Below are positions 1-10,844 of a stretch of DNA of 64,000 nucleotides, piece by piece. Under the pieces are notes generated by a model that was not told the DNA's origin, made no database searches, and saw only the letters and a program-made list of their open reading frames with translations. The stretch comes from DASVTR01 sp036387475. GTDB lineage: Bacteria; Acidobacteriota; Blastocatellia; Pyrinomonadales; Pyrinomonadaceae. Each line of letters begins with the position of its first letter. Position 1 is the first letter of the stretch. The DNA lies in the NCBI GenBank assembly GCA_036387475.1, contig DASVTR010000023.1:124001-188000 (forward strand), written 5' to 3'. The position numbers and the translations under genes are program-made.

Positions 1-1325
1 ACGAACCCCCAATCGTTCACCGCGACATTAAGCCGCAGAATTTAAAGTTGACCGAGCGCGGTCGCATCGTGCTGCTTGATTTCGGTCTGGCGAAGGGCAC
101 GCCGTCGCACCTGACGACTGCGACCTCGCCCGCCAGTGTCTTCGGTTACTCATTCAACTACGCGCCGCTCGAACAGATGCAAGCCTCAGGCACAGACGTG
201 CGTAGCGACCTCTATAGCCTGGGCGCGACACTGTATCACTTGATGACCAATGTGATACCGCCCGATGCGCTCACGCGTGCGACCGCCGTGCTCAACGGAG
301 AGCCTGACCCTTTGCTCCCGGCTGATGAAGTGCAGGCGCAGGTGACTGAGCCTGTCGCGCGCGTGCTCGCGGCTGCGTTGGCCCAGAACGCCGCCAAGCG
401 CCCGCAGACGGCAACGGAGATGCGCGAAGCCCTGCGCGAAGCGAGCCGTCAAAACAGCGCCGACGCTCTTTCGCCGATTGTTCAACCAATCGCAAGCATC
501 AATCCGAAAAAGCAGACCGCGCAGTTAATTGGCCCACGCGCCACCAAGCCTGTCACGAGTTATCAATTGAACGATGAAATGGCATCGTCGAAGATGGCAT
601 CGTCGCAAAATGCCGCGACCATTGTTCAACCTACGCCCGCGGAAGGTAGGCCGCAGCATTCGAGCGCAAGCAGAAGCAGCCCTGAATCTTTCACAACAAG
701 GATTAGGACAAGCAAACCGCCTGCGCCTGAGCGCCGTATGTCTGGTCGCACAATCGGCATCCTGATGAGCGTCGTGCTGCTGTTTGTCGTCGCCGCAGCC
801 GCTTACACTTTCACGCGCCAACCTTCGACGCCAATTCCGAGCACCCAGACAGTTTCCTCCCCGTATGAATCACAGACTCCAACTGTGTCCGCCGCCAATG
901 AAATACAAGCTCCCGAAGTCTCGCCGAAGGTGGCGAGCGCACCCGCTTCGTCGCAACAATCCGGCACTGCGCCGACCAATTATTCGCAAAGCAATCCCGT
1001 AGATAGCCCAAACTCACAGCCCGAAACGCCCGACAGTAGTGCTACAGCAACTCAACCGAAAGCGGGTGAAACGACCGCCGGGCCAAGCTCAAATTCTTCG
1101 GGGCTGACGCCGGAAGCAGAGCGGGCGCGGCAGGCCGATGAGATACGCCGCCAGAGACGCGAGCGGGAGGAAGAAGACATACGCAACAGAAGAGCGGAAA
1201 TGGATAGAGAACGGGCCAGAGAAGCGGAGATGCAGCGGGAGAGAGAAATGCGCCGGGGAGAGCCGCCTCCGCCGCGTCCGGGCTTTCCCCCGCCACCGCG
1301 CAGAGATGGTCGTCCGCCGTATTAA
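1..1325 (+). CDS. Membrane-anchored Ser/Thr protein kinase, 3' part (start lies before the window)
   Basis: Open reading from position 3 to the stop at 1323-1325; the N-lobe is outside the window. The first visible residues carry the catalytic loop VHRDIKPQN, followed by DFGLAKG (Mg-binding DFG) and an APLEQM activation-segment end, so the C-lobe of a Hanks-type kinase is intact. After the kinase domain comes a linker rich in Ser/Thr/Pro, one membrane segment (TIGILMSVVLLFVVAAAAY, about residues 238-257 of the visible part), then an extracytoplasmic Ser/Pro/Thr-rich stretch, a charged Arg/Glu segment and a Pro/Arg tail. This is the PknB-like topology of cytoplasmic kinase, single TM and outer region. 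No PASTA or other sensor domain is visible outside. Substrate unknown. Confidence 0.9.
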   Translation, partial: EPPIVHRDIKPQNLKLTERGRIVLLDFGLAKGTPSHLTTATSPASVFGYSFNYAPLEQMQASGTDVRSDLYSLGATLYHLMTNVIPPDALTRATAVLNGEPDPLLPADEVQAQVTEPVARVLAAALAQNAAKRPQTATEMREALREASRQNSADALSPIVQPIASINPKKQTAQLIGPRATKPVTSYQLNDEMASSKMASSQNAATIVQPTPAEGRPQHSSASRSSPESFTTRIRTSKPPAPERRMSGRTIGILMSVVLLFVVAAAAYTFTRQPSTPIPSTQTVSSPYESQTPTVSAANEIQAPEVSPKVASAPASSQQSGTAPTNYSQSNPVDSPNSQPETPDSSATATQPKAGETTAGPSSNSSGLTPEAERARQADEIRRQRREREEEDIRNRRAEMDRERAREAEMQREREMRRGEPPPPRPGFPPPPRRDGRPPY

Positions 1326-1384
1326 AAGTTTCGAGCGCAAAGTGCAGAGTTTAAGTTAAACGGGATGGACGGACTTTAACTTTC

Positions 1385-2062
1385 TTACAGGGCAGAGCCG
1401 ATGGTTTCGGCTAGGCGGTGTGTCTCGCGGCGCGCGGCAAGGCGCGCGTCTTCGCCCGGATGCTGCGCGATTGTCTGAAGTGGATGGAACACGATTTCGA
1501 TTTTTGAGAAGCGCGGCAGTCGATAACCTTTGGGCCAGACGCGATGCCCGCCGCGAATCGTGACCGGCAGGATGGGCACACACGCTTCCAGGGCGAGCCT
1601 GACCGCCCCGTTCTTAAATCTCATCAATTCTCCGTCGGGCGTGCAGCGCCCTCCCTCCGGGAAAATATAAACCGCGCCGCCTTCGCGCAGCCATTGCAGC
1701 GAACGACGAATCGCCGTCGGGTCGCTCTTCTCCAACTTGATCGGCCACGCACCGAAGAGTCCCATGAATCTACCGATCACGGGCCAGTCAAAGCTTTCGT
1801 TCCACGCCAGATAGCGAGTCGGGCGCTTAATTGGAACGGAGACCCAGAAAGGGTCTATGTAGGTCTGGTGATTAGAAGCGATGATGAAGCCGCCGCTCGC
1901 AGGGATGTTTTCGACGCCGCTGTAGCTAACGCGCCAAAGCACGCGCGACAGCGTGTGGACGACGGGGCGAATCGCATTAAGCGTCCACTGCGGGAGCACC
2001 AGCGGCTCCGGCTGCGCTGCGTTCCTTTTCTGCCGCGCCATTTCTGTGCTTGTTTCACTCAT
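1385..2062 (-). CDS. plsC: 1-acyl-sn-glycerol-3-phosphate acyltransferase (PlsC family)
   Basis: 225 aa, starting at an ATG. It carries the acyltransferase block I NHQTYIDP (HxxxxD catalytic pair, about residue 66) and block III FPEGGRC, in the correct order and spacing. By family knowledge it transfers an acyl chain to lysophosphatidate at the inner membrane in phospholipid synthesis. Length is usual for the family. The paralogue-rich family also includes lyso-ornithine-lipid acyltransferases, so the exact acceptor is an inference. The upstream gene on the same strand ends about 40 bp away, inside a hairpin repeat. Confidence 0.85.
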   Translation of the reverse strand: MSETSTEMARQKRNAAQPEPLVLPQWTLNAIRPVVHTLSRVLWRVSYSGVENIPASGGFIIASNHQTYIDPFWVSVPIKRPTRYLAWNESFDWPVIGRFMGLFGAWPIKLEKSDPTAIRRSLQWLREGGAVYIFPEGGRCTPDGELMRFKNGAVRLALEACVPILPVTIRGGHRVWPKGYRLPRFSKIEIVFHPLQTIAQHPGEDARLAARRETHRLAETIGSAL

Positions 2063-2068
2063 AAAAAG

Positions 2069-2150
2069 AGAGGTCAGCAGTCAGAGGTTAGAGGTCAGAG
2101 GTCAGTCTTCGGTTTTTTTAACTAACCTCTGATCTCTAGCCTCTGCCCTT
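2069..2150. repeat. Intergenic hairpin, TCAGAGG-word family
   Basis: The left arm is built of near-tandem words such as GTCAGAGGTTAGAGG, and the right arm (from about 2121) is an imperfect reverse complement (roughly 20 of 24 bases pair over the core). The loop holds TCTTCGGTTTTTTT. It sits between two minus-strand genes and overlaps the last codons of the 2102-2464 gene. One of about 17 similar elements in the window. Confidence 0.75.
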
Positions 2151-2464
2151 TGCTTTCTATAATTTTCGCTGAGGCGCGTGACGACTTCGCCCGGTTCGCT
2201 TTTGTCGGGCGTGCGAGGCTCGCGCAGAGCCGTGAGTCCGGTGACGGCCAGTTCCTCCCACCATTCCGGCACGTCGCGCTCGGCCAGAAAATCCTCGTTC
2301 CAGCGCTCACAACGCTCGCAGGTAAAACCACAGTAGGCCCGCGCCTCTTCCTTCGTCAACCCGATGCGCATGCGCGCGTTGCAGTCCGTATCGACGGCGC
2401 AGCGCCGCTCTATCTCGACCAGCAGCACTTCGCGCGGAATGAAGATATTTTTCCATTTACTCAT
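2102..2464 (-). CDS. Conserved-looking small Cys-containing protein of unknown function
   Basis: 120 aa, ATG start. I do not recognise the family. Visible features: an N-terminal RRCAVDTDCNARMRIGL segment and a CGFTCERCERW segment, giving five cysteines in two groups, which could bind zinc. Rest hydrophilic, with aromatic WNEDFL and PEWWEEL motifs; cytoplasmic by composition. The last about 16 residues are encoded inside the arm and loop of the 2069-2150 hairpin, so the C-terminus probably changed when the repeat arrived. The start codon also lies at the edge of another repeat (2459-2541). Confidence 0.65.
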   Translation of the reverse strand: MSKWKNIFIPREVLLVEIERRCAVDTDCNARMRIGLTKEEARAYCGFTCERCERWNEDFLAERDVPEWWEELAVTGLTALREPRTPDKSEPGEVVTRLSENYRKQRAEARDQRLVKKTED

Positions 2465-2541
2465 TGATTCATTTGCTCATTGCCGCTGCTTCGTCCTTCA
2501 TTGAACCAATGAACCAGTGATTCAATGAATCAATTCATTAT
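2459..2541. repeat. Intergenic hairpin, CAATGAATCA-word family
   Basis: Left arm words ACTCATTGATTC and ATTTGCTCATTG are mirrored on the right by CAATGAACCAGTGATTCAATGAATCA, so the arms pair imperfectly. It fills the gap between the PilZ gene (stop at 2538) and the start of the small Cys protein (2464), both minus strand, and touches both genes. Confidence 0.65.
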
Positions 2542-3290
2542 TCGATTCCTTCGAGCGGCCACTCTCGATCTACGAATTCCAGGTGAAGGCGCATGATGCC
2601 GTCCGGCCCTGCGCGGCGCGCGCGCACCGCCGCGACGACCGCCAGTTGGTGTTGCACGCTGCTCAGACGAATCAGGCTCCCGCGCTCTACGTTGAGCGTG
2701 GTGAAGACGGCTGCGCCGCGACGGCTGATGTTTTCCGTCACGGTCGTCTCGCGCTTACCTATCTCGCCTCTCTCATCATAGACTTCGACGGTTACTTCGA
2801 TCGGCAGATTAAAGCGCGTTTGCGGGCGCGGGTCTGTCGAGGGAGCGTGTTTTCCTTCGTGCTCCACCATCTCGCGCAGCACCCATAACCCGCCTTCCGT
2901 GACCGAGCCTGCCACTTCATAGCGCTTCGTCGGGTCAAGCTCGTAACTCGAAGGAGGACGCTTACCGATGAAGGCAACGCCGACAGCGAAACGAGCCGTC
3001 TTCTCGGCCTGCGCCAGCACGCTCATATTCCGCACCAGCGACCAGACACGATATTGCGGCTCGACGAAATCAAAGCACCTGAGTTGTCGCGGCATGGGCA
3101 TCGTCAGGTGCATCAAACGGCCCGGCTCAGTAGGCCGCGAAAGAGAGAAGCGCGCTCCAAACGGCGTCACGTCAATCAGGCGCGTCATCTCCACCCACTC
3201 GTAATCTTCGCGCTCGCGGCAATGCACACGCACGGGCAGAGACAACTCCAGCCGCTCGCGCAGTCGCTTGGATTTTTCGTCCCGCTTCAT
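2538..3290 (-). CDS. Tandem PilZ-domain protein
   Basis: 250 aa. Two PilZ-like beta-barrels are readable. The first (about residues 10-110) starts with RERLELSLPVRVH and has a degenerate second motif IDVTPFGARF. The second (about 145-245) has RPQTRFNLPIEVTV and TENISRRGAAV, closer to the consensus RxxxR...(D/N)xSxxG that binds cyclic-di-GMP. Cytoplasmic, no signal peptide. The second domain is the more likely ligand-binding one; the first lacks the Ser of the DxSxxG motif and may be structural. Divergently oriented from gyrA. Confidence 0.85.
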   Translation of the reverse strand: MKRDEKSKRLRERLELSLPVRVHCREREDYEWVEMTRLIDVTPFGARFSLSRPTEPGRLMHLTMPMPRQLRCFDFVEPQYRVWSLVRNMSVLAQAEKTARFAVGVAFIGKRPPSSYELDPTKRYEVAGSVTEGGLWVLREMVEHEGKHAPSTDPRPQTRFNLPIEVTVEVYDERGEIGKRETTVTENISRRGAAVFTTLNVERGSLIRLSSVQHQLAVVAAVRARRAGPDGIMRLHLEFVDREWPLEGIE

Positions 3291-3429
3291 ACCCCTTGCC
3301 CGCGCCTTATTTGAAGCCTCAGAGCGGCTTCTCCGAAGACTATATGTTGGGTCTTTCCGAGAGCCGCCCGAAAGGAGCTAAAATCGCGCTCAAAGCCCGA
3401 TAATTATTGGGGTTTTGCCTCCTTCGGAA

Positions 3430-3458
3430 TTGCCAAAAACCCTCTTTCCGGGTACAAT
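3430..3458 (+). promoter_or_regulatory. Sigma-70-type promoter for gyrA
   Basis: TTGCCA at 3430-3435, a 17-bp spacer, then TACAAT at 3453-3458. Both boxes are one base from consensus with ideal spacing. Transcription would start near 3465, giving a leader of about 170 nt before the gyrA ATG at 3639. The 348-bp gap 3291-3638 also holds a GAAGCC/GGCTTC inverted repeat (3313-3331) near the divergent PilZ gene; nothing else is evident. Confidence 0.65.
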
Positions 3459-3638
3459 ATATCGTACTTCAACCGAGCTGCCCGTGCAGTATCAGACGAG
3501 TATTGGATAACCCTTATTTTGACGAAAATTATTCCGCGCAAGTCGGCCTCAACCAGGCGCGAACGCTTTAAGTTTGCCGCTCTCTAGCAGCGGGCCTCTG
3601 GCGTGCCGCGCGCGGATTGTACCGGAAAGGTTCTTTTA

Positions 3639-6209
<2,571 letters not shown>

Positions 6210-6236
6210 GTCTGATGATTTAGTTCAGGTCAAAAA

Positions 6237-6276
6237 CGGCGGAGTTAAGCTTGTAACTTAACTCCGCCGCTTTTTT
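6237..6276 (+). terminator. Rho-independent terminator of gyrA
   Basis: CGGCGGAGTTAAG pairs perfectly with CTTAACTCCGCCG (13 bp) around a 7-nt loop, followed by C and six T. It starts 28 nt after the gyrA stop codon. Confidence 0.93.
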
Positions 6277-6372
6277 CAAAGTAAGCGCAAAGATGTCCAG
6301 CCGCGACGATTCCCCACCCGAACACACTGCGCACCTCTACTGGCGATGCGCATGCCTTTCACACAAAGCCAC

Positions 6373-6414
6373 ACTAAATCACACGAAGCAGCGTGTATGT
6401 TCGCGTGACTAAGT
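6373..6414. repeat. Intergenic hairpin, TCACACGAA-word family
   Basis: ACTAAATCACACGAA pairs with TTCGCGTGACTAAGT with about two mismatches around a 12-nt loop. Preceded by related words (TTCACACAAAGCCACAC). It lies in the convergent gap between gyrA and the VWA gene. Confidence 0.55.
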
Positions 6415-6452
6415 TGATGGTTTCGCAGTCTTCGTCTTACGTCTGACTCACG

Positions 6453-8624
6453 CTATTCAATGATGAAAGTCGACTGCTGCGTAGCAACGGCCTTCGTCGC
6501 AACGTCCGTCGCCGTGACTCGCAGGGCGTAGCTACCCGCTGGCAGTTTGTCGAGAGAGATTTCAGCCCAATAGGGCAGGCGCGCTTTATCCGTCGTGGTG
6601 TCAGTCGGAAGCCGTGACGGAGGCATGACGACGACCGGAACATTATCACGAAAGATGCTCGCTTGAATCGAGACAGCGGGCGCTCGACCCTCTTGCGCCG
6701 CGTTGTAGACGTAGGTTTGAAAGCGCAGCACGGAGGTGCGCGCGAAACGATGATCTACGTCTACCATTATGGCTCGCAGAGAGGTAGCAAACTTTTCGCC
6801 GCGTTGGGCGTCTGCCTGTTTGCGTTCGCCTAAGAAGAGGCTGCTGAGATTAAAGCGCCCGTTGGAGAGGTCTGGCACTTCGAGCCATTGCATTGCACTG
6901 CCCGTGCGCCCGCTATCGCGCTGGCGTACCGCGACGCGGACTTGATAGAGTCCGGGCGCGAGCGTTAGCTGCTGATTCCACACGATAGGCCGACCTTGCG
7001 CGCTGGCTTCAGCGTTAACCGTTAATTTCTGCTTGAAGCTGTAAAGAGCGCCCCGGTCGTCAATCGCCACTCCGAGCACGTCAACTTCCGTTTTCCGAGC
7101 TTCATGTGCCGGATCAGGCTGCAACGCGGCAGCATCAATCTGCATGGATGCCAGCAGCCGCATGTCGCCCTTCGGCGAGTTGATGTAACCGACCGAGAGC
7201 GCAACGGGCAGCGAGCGCAGGGGGTAAAGAGCGCCGAGCGCGGCCCGCAACTCATCATCCGGCCCGTCAGCGTGCGTAGCACCTGTTTTGTCAATTGTCT
7301 TACGCTTGACGGCGGGCGCGGTCGGCGCTGCGAGAAAGCCGCGCCTGACCCTGACTTTTAAATCCGGGCGATTCCTGATGCTGACAATGATGCGGGCTTT
7401 ACTGCTGCGCTGTTCTTCGTTTCCGGGACGCCACGCCAGCAAGTAATAACTAGACGATTCGCCAAGCGCGCGCGTGAAGCTTTCCTGAAACGAGTTTGAA
7501 TTGAGAAAGGCGCGCCCGCCCGTCTCGCCTGCGAGAGTTTGCAGCGGCTCTTGCGTCGCAGCCGTTTCGACGAGCAAATTACGCGAGACGCTGCCCGTAA
7601 AGTCCGGGTAATCGTTGCGGCTCGCGTCGGTCGTGGCATCGGCGAAAGTGCCGCGCGCGTCAATCGGATAGACGACAGCGCCGACCTGCGCCGCCGTCCG
7701 TGTCACTTGCCGCAGCATCTCGAAAACGTTTGAGACGCGCGGGTCTGCCACGAACCCATCCGTGATGAAAAAGACGATTTTACGTCCCGGCAAAGGCGCT
7801 GACGAACGCATCAGGCTGAGCAAAGCGCCGAGCGTATTGACCGTCGCCATGCGTGATTGCGCGTTGATCTGTCGGACGCGATTCTTGACCATGTTGGTAG
7901 CCGTCACTTCATCCGTCTGAAACTCGGCGGCTGTCGCCTGCACCAGATAGGTGAACAACTCGCTATTGAAATGCTCGGAGACCTGCGCCGCGTCAGACTC
8001 GCTGATAGCCACCTTGCTCACGATGGTTTCCGGGTTACGGCGATTGTTAAGACGCGCGGCGGCTTCTCGCAGCATCGCTTGATTCTCCGTCAACTGCTGT
8101 AAGAATCCGATTTGCCCGCTCGTCGAGACAATCGCCGCGCGGTCGCTCTGGCTCATCTCGTTGCCAATAAAGTTGAAGAGCGCTTTGCGCACGCGCGCGA
8201 GATTATCCGGAGCGAGATGCACGTCGTCTATGAAAAAGAAGATGACCCGCCCGTGCACAACCGTCTGTTGTGAAGGCGAAACAGTCCGCGCGCCCGGCGG
8301 GCTTGTTTCTTTGCTCTCCGCCGTTCCCTCCTCCGCTTTGCTTGGCCCAATGACAGTCTCAAAGAGAGAGATACTCTGAGGCTTTCCCTCAACCCTCAAC
8401 TCAAACTGCTCGCGTGTCAATCCGTCAACGAAACGGCCTCGCTTATCCAGCACGGTCACGTCCGTCTGCACCAACTCCGTATTGATGCGCACGACATCAT
8501 CCGTCTGGCCTGTCGAATTTCTAAGGGGTGTATCCTGCGCCCGCGTAGAAGAAAAAGGCGCGACGAGCCAACAGAGCGCAGCCGCCAGCAGAAGACGCGG
8601 CACAAAAGCCTTCGGCGCGTGCAT
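6453..8624 (-). CDS. Secreted VWA protein of the acidobacterial VWFA-related type
   Basis: 723 aa with a Sec signal peptide (LLLAAALCWLVAPF, cleavage after about STRA). The domain begins with VRINTELVQTDVTVLDKRG, the hallmark opening of the acidobacterial VWFA-related family, then DGLTREQFELRVEGKPQSIS and a VWA fold from about residue 125 (RVIFFFIDDVHLAPDN). The MIDAS position reads DDVHL rather than DxSxS, so canonical metal coordination is doubtful. About residues 250-320 hold PLPGRKIVFFITDGF. The C-terminal 300 residues are beta-rich and end with YALRVTATDV, like extracellular beta-sandwich modules. Probable extracellular or periplasmic adhesion/scaffold role (inference). AAAGG lies 10 nt before the ATG. 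It is flanked by a gyrA tail on one side and a gyrA-tail copy on the other. Confidence 0.85.
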   Translation of the reverse strand: MHAPKAFVPRLLLAAALCWLVAPFSSTRAQDTPLRNSTGQTDDVVRINTELVQTDVTVLDKRGRFVDGLTREQFELRVEGKPQSISLFETVIGPSKAEEGTAESKETSPPGARTVSPSQQTVVHGRVIFFFIDDVHLAPDNLARVRKALFNFIGNEMSQSDRAAIVSTSGQIGFLQQLTENQAMLREAAARLNNRRNPETIVSKVAISESDAAQVSEHFNSELFTYLVQATAAEFQTDEVTATNMVKNRVRQINAQSRMATVNTLGALLSLMRSSAPLPGRKIVFFITDGFVADPRVSNVFEMLRQVTRTAAQVGAVVYPIDARGTFADATTDASRNDYPDFTGSVSRNLLVETAATQEPLQTLAGETGGRAFLNSNSFQESFTRALGESSSYYLLAWRPGNEEQRSSKARIIVSIRNRPDLKVRVRRGFLAAPTAPAVKRKTIDKTGATHADGPDDELRAALGALYPLRSLPVALSVGYINSPKGDMRLLASMQIDAAALQPDPAHEARKTEVDVLGVAIDDRGALYSFKQKLTVNAEASAQGRPIVWNQQLTLAPGLYQVRVAVRQRDSGRTGSAMQWLEVPDLSNGRFNLSSLFLGERKQADAQRGEKFATSLRAIMVDVDHRFARTSVLRFQTYVYNAAQEGRAPAVSIQASIFRDNVPVVVMPPSRLPTDTTTDKARLPYWAEISLDKLPAGSYALRVTATDVATKAVATQQSTFIIE

Positions 8625-8738
8625 AGTGGATGACCTTTCAGATTAGACTTTAGTAGAGCGGGCGTTAAAACTGCACTTCAGCCGCTTTGATGCCGCAAAG
8701 CTGCGGCTGGTGCGCCCTCGTCCATACTTCATAGACAC

Positions 8739-8795
8739 AAAGTGGCACGCGCTTCGCTAATTGAGGCTGCGAGCGAAGAAGATGGCGTGGAAGAG
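8739..8795 (+). pseudogene. Remnant of a second gyrA 3' end
   Basis: The frame at 8739-8795 reads KVARASLIEAASEEDGVEE. The last residues of the intact GyrA read KVTSASLVEAASEEAGVEE: 15 of 19 identical by eye, about 46 of 57 nucleotides, with many differences at third codon positions. Weak similarity may continue upstream to about 8690. No start, no upstream gyrA body and no in-frame stop at the equivalent place remain. A plus-strand terminator follows at 8831-8879, as after gyrA. It is therefore either the tail of a lost gyrA/parC paralogue or one half of a duplication bracketing the VWA gene. Confidence 0.7.
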
Positions 8796-8830
8796 TTTGC
8801 AGCAGGCCAGGCGCGACTAACACAAAGACC

Positions 8831-8879
8831 AAGCGGCGAGACGGTAATCGATTCACCGTCTCGCCGCTTGATCTTTTTT
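8831..8879 (+). terminator. Rho-independent terminator following the gyrA-tail remnant
   Basis: AAGCGGCGAGACGGT pairs perfectly with ACCGTCTCGCCGCTT (15 bp) around a 9-nt loop, then GATCTTTTTT. The T-run is on the plus strand, although the intact neighbours on both sides are minus-strand genes. That supports a former plus-strand gene here. Confidence 0.85.
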
Positions 8880-8913
8880 ACTGAAGTTAATTTGCTGCGC
8901 TCTCAGCGTTTCG

Positions 8914-10593
8914 CTATTTCCCGCGCAACTTCTTGATGATCTGAACGGCGTTCGGATTATTCTCAGGGTTTAACGCCACTGCCTTCTCGTAATTCTTGAG
9001 GGCTAGTTCCTTGTTCCCGGCGTTCATGTAGGCTTCGCCGAGGCTGTCATAGGTGTTTGCGGAGTGCGGGAAAGCCTCTACGTTGAGCTTGAAAATCTCA
9101 ATCGCCTGCTCAAGACGCTTCATCTCCATCAGGCGATAGCCGAGCGCGTTGACCGGAGTTTCAATGTTCAGATAAGCATTGGCCGGGTCATTCTTATATT
9201 CCCAGAACAGCTTTTTCGCAAGCTGTACGTCGTCCTTTAGGAGCGCTTCGGTCATCGCTTCCGCCAATTCTTTCTCCGGCGTATAAGCCATGATAGCCTT
9301 CATCGCCGGGTCAACGTTGTTGCGGTAGTCTTCCGAAGTGAGTTCGGCGGCGATGTGTGGGCCTGTCCACTGACGACGGTCGCGCGGGTCAAGGTTCTGC
9401 CACCAGAGCGTCGAGACGCGAACGACGATGCCGCTATTAGGTAGCTCGATTCTGGCCGGGTCGCCGTAGAAGTTGACGTTCTCGCCCGTCGGTTCACCGA
9501 CGAAGATGGTGTTGGTATATTTCTCAAGCTCGTTGACTAGATTCTGCGCGGCAGAGTAGGTGCGCCGACCGATGATGGTAAAGAGTTTTCCGCGCTCGTC
9601 CACTTTGGATTTGATGATGCCCAACAGCAGCGGGCGGTTGAGATAGTTATTCCCTCCGCCGTTGCGACGCATGTCAAGGACGAAGCGGTCGACAGGATTC
9701 TTCTCGACGAAGGCGAAGAGGCGCTTGGCAAAATCGCTGATGCTCTCGTCCGGCTTATCCTGCACCCCGTTGTACTGCACATAGACCGTTTTAGTCTCAG
9801 GCAAATACTCGAACCAGTAAAGATTTTCGGGGTCTTTGAGGTAGAGCGGGGTGGGCGCTTGCGCCCCGTCGCGCGCGTCAACCCAGCCAGCGGGCTTGAA
9901 GAAGTTCGTGCCGTGGCCGACGGGCGTGGGTCTGGTAAACGGCTGTACCTCGATTGTGAACTGCTGCCCGTTGCGCTCGATGACATACGTCGCGCTCTCC
10001 ATGTCTTTGATGAGGCCGACCGTGTGCAGCGCTTCGGGAGTGACGAGCGCAAACGGCGCGCCGCCCTTAATGCCCATCTCGTTGTCGTGAAAAATCAGTT
10101 CACGGACGGAAGCCAACGCTTGCTCGGCAGTCGCGTTGCCGACTTTGACGACGCGCCCGCCGACAACGTTAGCGTATTTCGGGTCTGCCGCTTGAACAAA
10201 GAGGCCGTCTTTGTAGTGATAAAGGGTCAGTGGGTAGGAGCGGAAGTTGATCTTCGGGTCAAAAGGATAGCTTTGAATCGACGTGTGCCCGTCCTTTACC
10301 ATCGCCACGATACGTCCAAGCTCAACGATAATCTGATGCCGTGCGAGCGTTGGGATGCGTTCGTCCAGACGCTTGACGGCGCTTTCAAACTGTTCGCGCG
10401 TCATCGAGTGAAAGAGATTGCGATGCTGCCGGGGCATCTCTGCGGCCAAGTAGCGCAAGTCCTGACGCCATTTTTCGATTTCAGTCGCGCCGAGCGGTGT
10501 GCCCGAATGGTTGCTGCTCTGTGCCAGCAGCGGCGTGCTCGATAGAACGAGCATGAAAACTGTAGATAATAAGATTTTGATTGTTTTCGTCAT
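8914..10593 (-). CDS. Exported S41-family-like serine protease with C-terminal TPR
   Basis: 559 aa with a signal peptide (ILLSTVFMLVLSSTPLLA). Residues about 40-120 form the helical/tail-specific-protease-like N part (MVKDGHTSIQSY, typical of S41 relatives). The C-terminal-processing-protease fold follows with FVLDMRRNGGGNN (strand and oxyanion loop) and GRRTYSAAQN, where Ser347 is the expected nucleophile, then FVGEPTGENVN. No PDZ domain is obvious. The last about 90 residues hold two TPR units (NTYDSLGEAYMNAGNKELAL). Likely periplasmic; substrate unknown. TGAGG lies about 10 nt upstream of the ATG. Some S41 relatives are interphotoreceptor-retinoid-binding-like and inactive, so activity is an inference. 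Confidence 0.8.
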   Translation of the reverse strand: MTKTIKILLSTVFMLVLSSTPLLAQSSNHSGTPLGATEIEKWRQDLRYLAAEMPRQHRNLFHSMTREQFESAVKRLDERIPTLARHQIIVELGRIVAMVKDGHTSIQSYPFDPKINFRSYPLTLYHYKDGLFVQAADPKYANVVGGRVVKVGNATAEQALASVRELIFHDNEMGIKGGAPFALVTPEALHTVGLIKDMESATYVIERNGQQFTIEVQPFTRPTPVGHGTNFFKPAGWVDARDGAQAPTPLYLKDPENLYWFEYLPETKTVYVQYNGVQDKPDESISDFAKRLFAFVEKNPVDRFVLDMRRNGGGNNYLNRPLLLGIIKSKVDERGKLFTIIGRRTYSAAQNLVNELEKYTNTIFVGEPTGENVNFYGDPARIELPNSGIVVRVSTLWWQNLDPRDRRQWTGPHIAAELTSEDYRNNVDPAMKAIMAYTPEKELAEAMTEALLKDDVQLAKKLFWEYKNDPANAYLNIETPVNALGYRLMEMKRLEQAIEIFKLNVEAFPHSANTYDSLGEAYMNAGNKELALKNYEKAVALNPENNPNAVQIIKKLRGK

Positions 10594-10844
10594 TGTGCTT
10601 TAACCTCAAAAGTGCGGATTGGCAAATAGCCTCTTGCGTGAGCGACGCGCCACCGCTGGCTAAGGTTCGCTCTCTTGCAAACGGCTATTCGGATGTGAGT
10701 TTTAAACGGCCCGGCGCAAACCCTCAGCGGGAGGCTCAAGGCCACAATTACCCGTCTCTGCTAAGAAAACACCACGGCGCTATATTTTGTGACAATTTAT
10801 TTCTTAGCCGTGCGCCCGTGAGTATTAACGATTTGCCCGCTTTG

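Noticed and set aside
9800..10545. 228-codon plus-strand frame inside the S41 gene
   Set aside because: Antisense shadow of a gene with signal peptide, catalytic Ser and TPRs.
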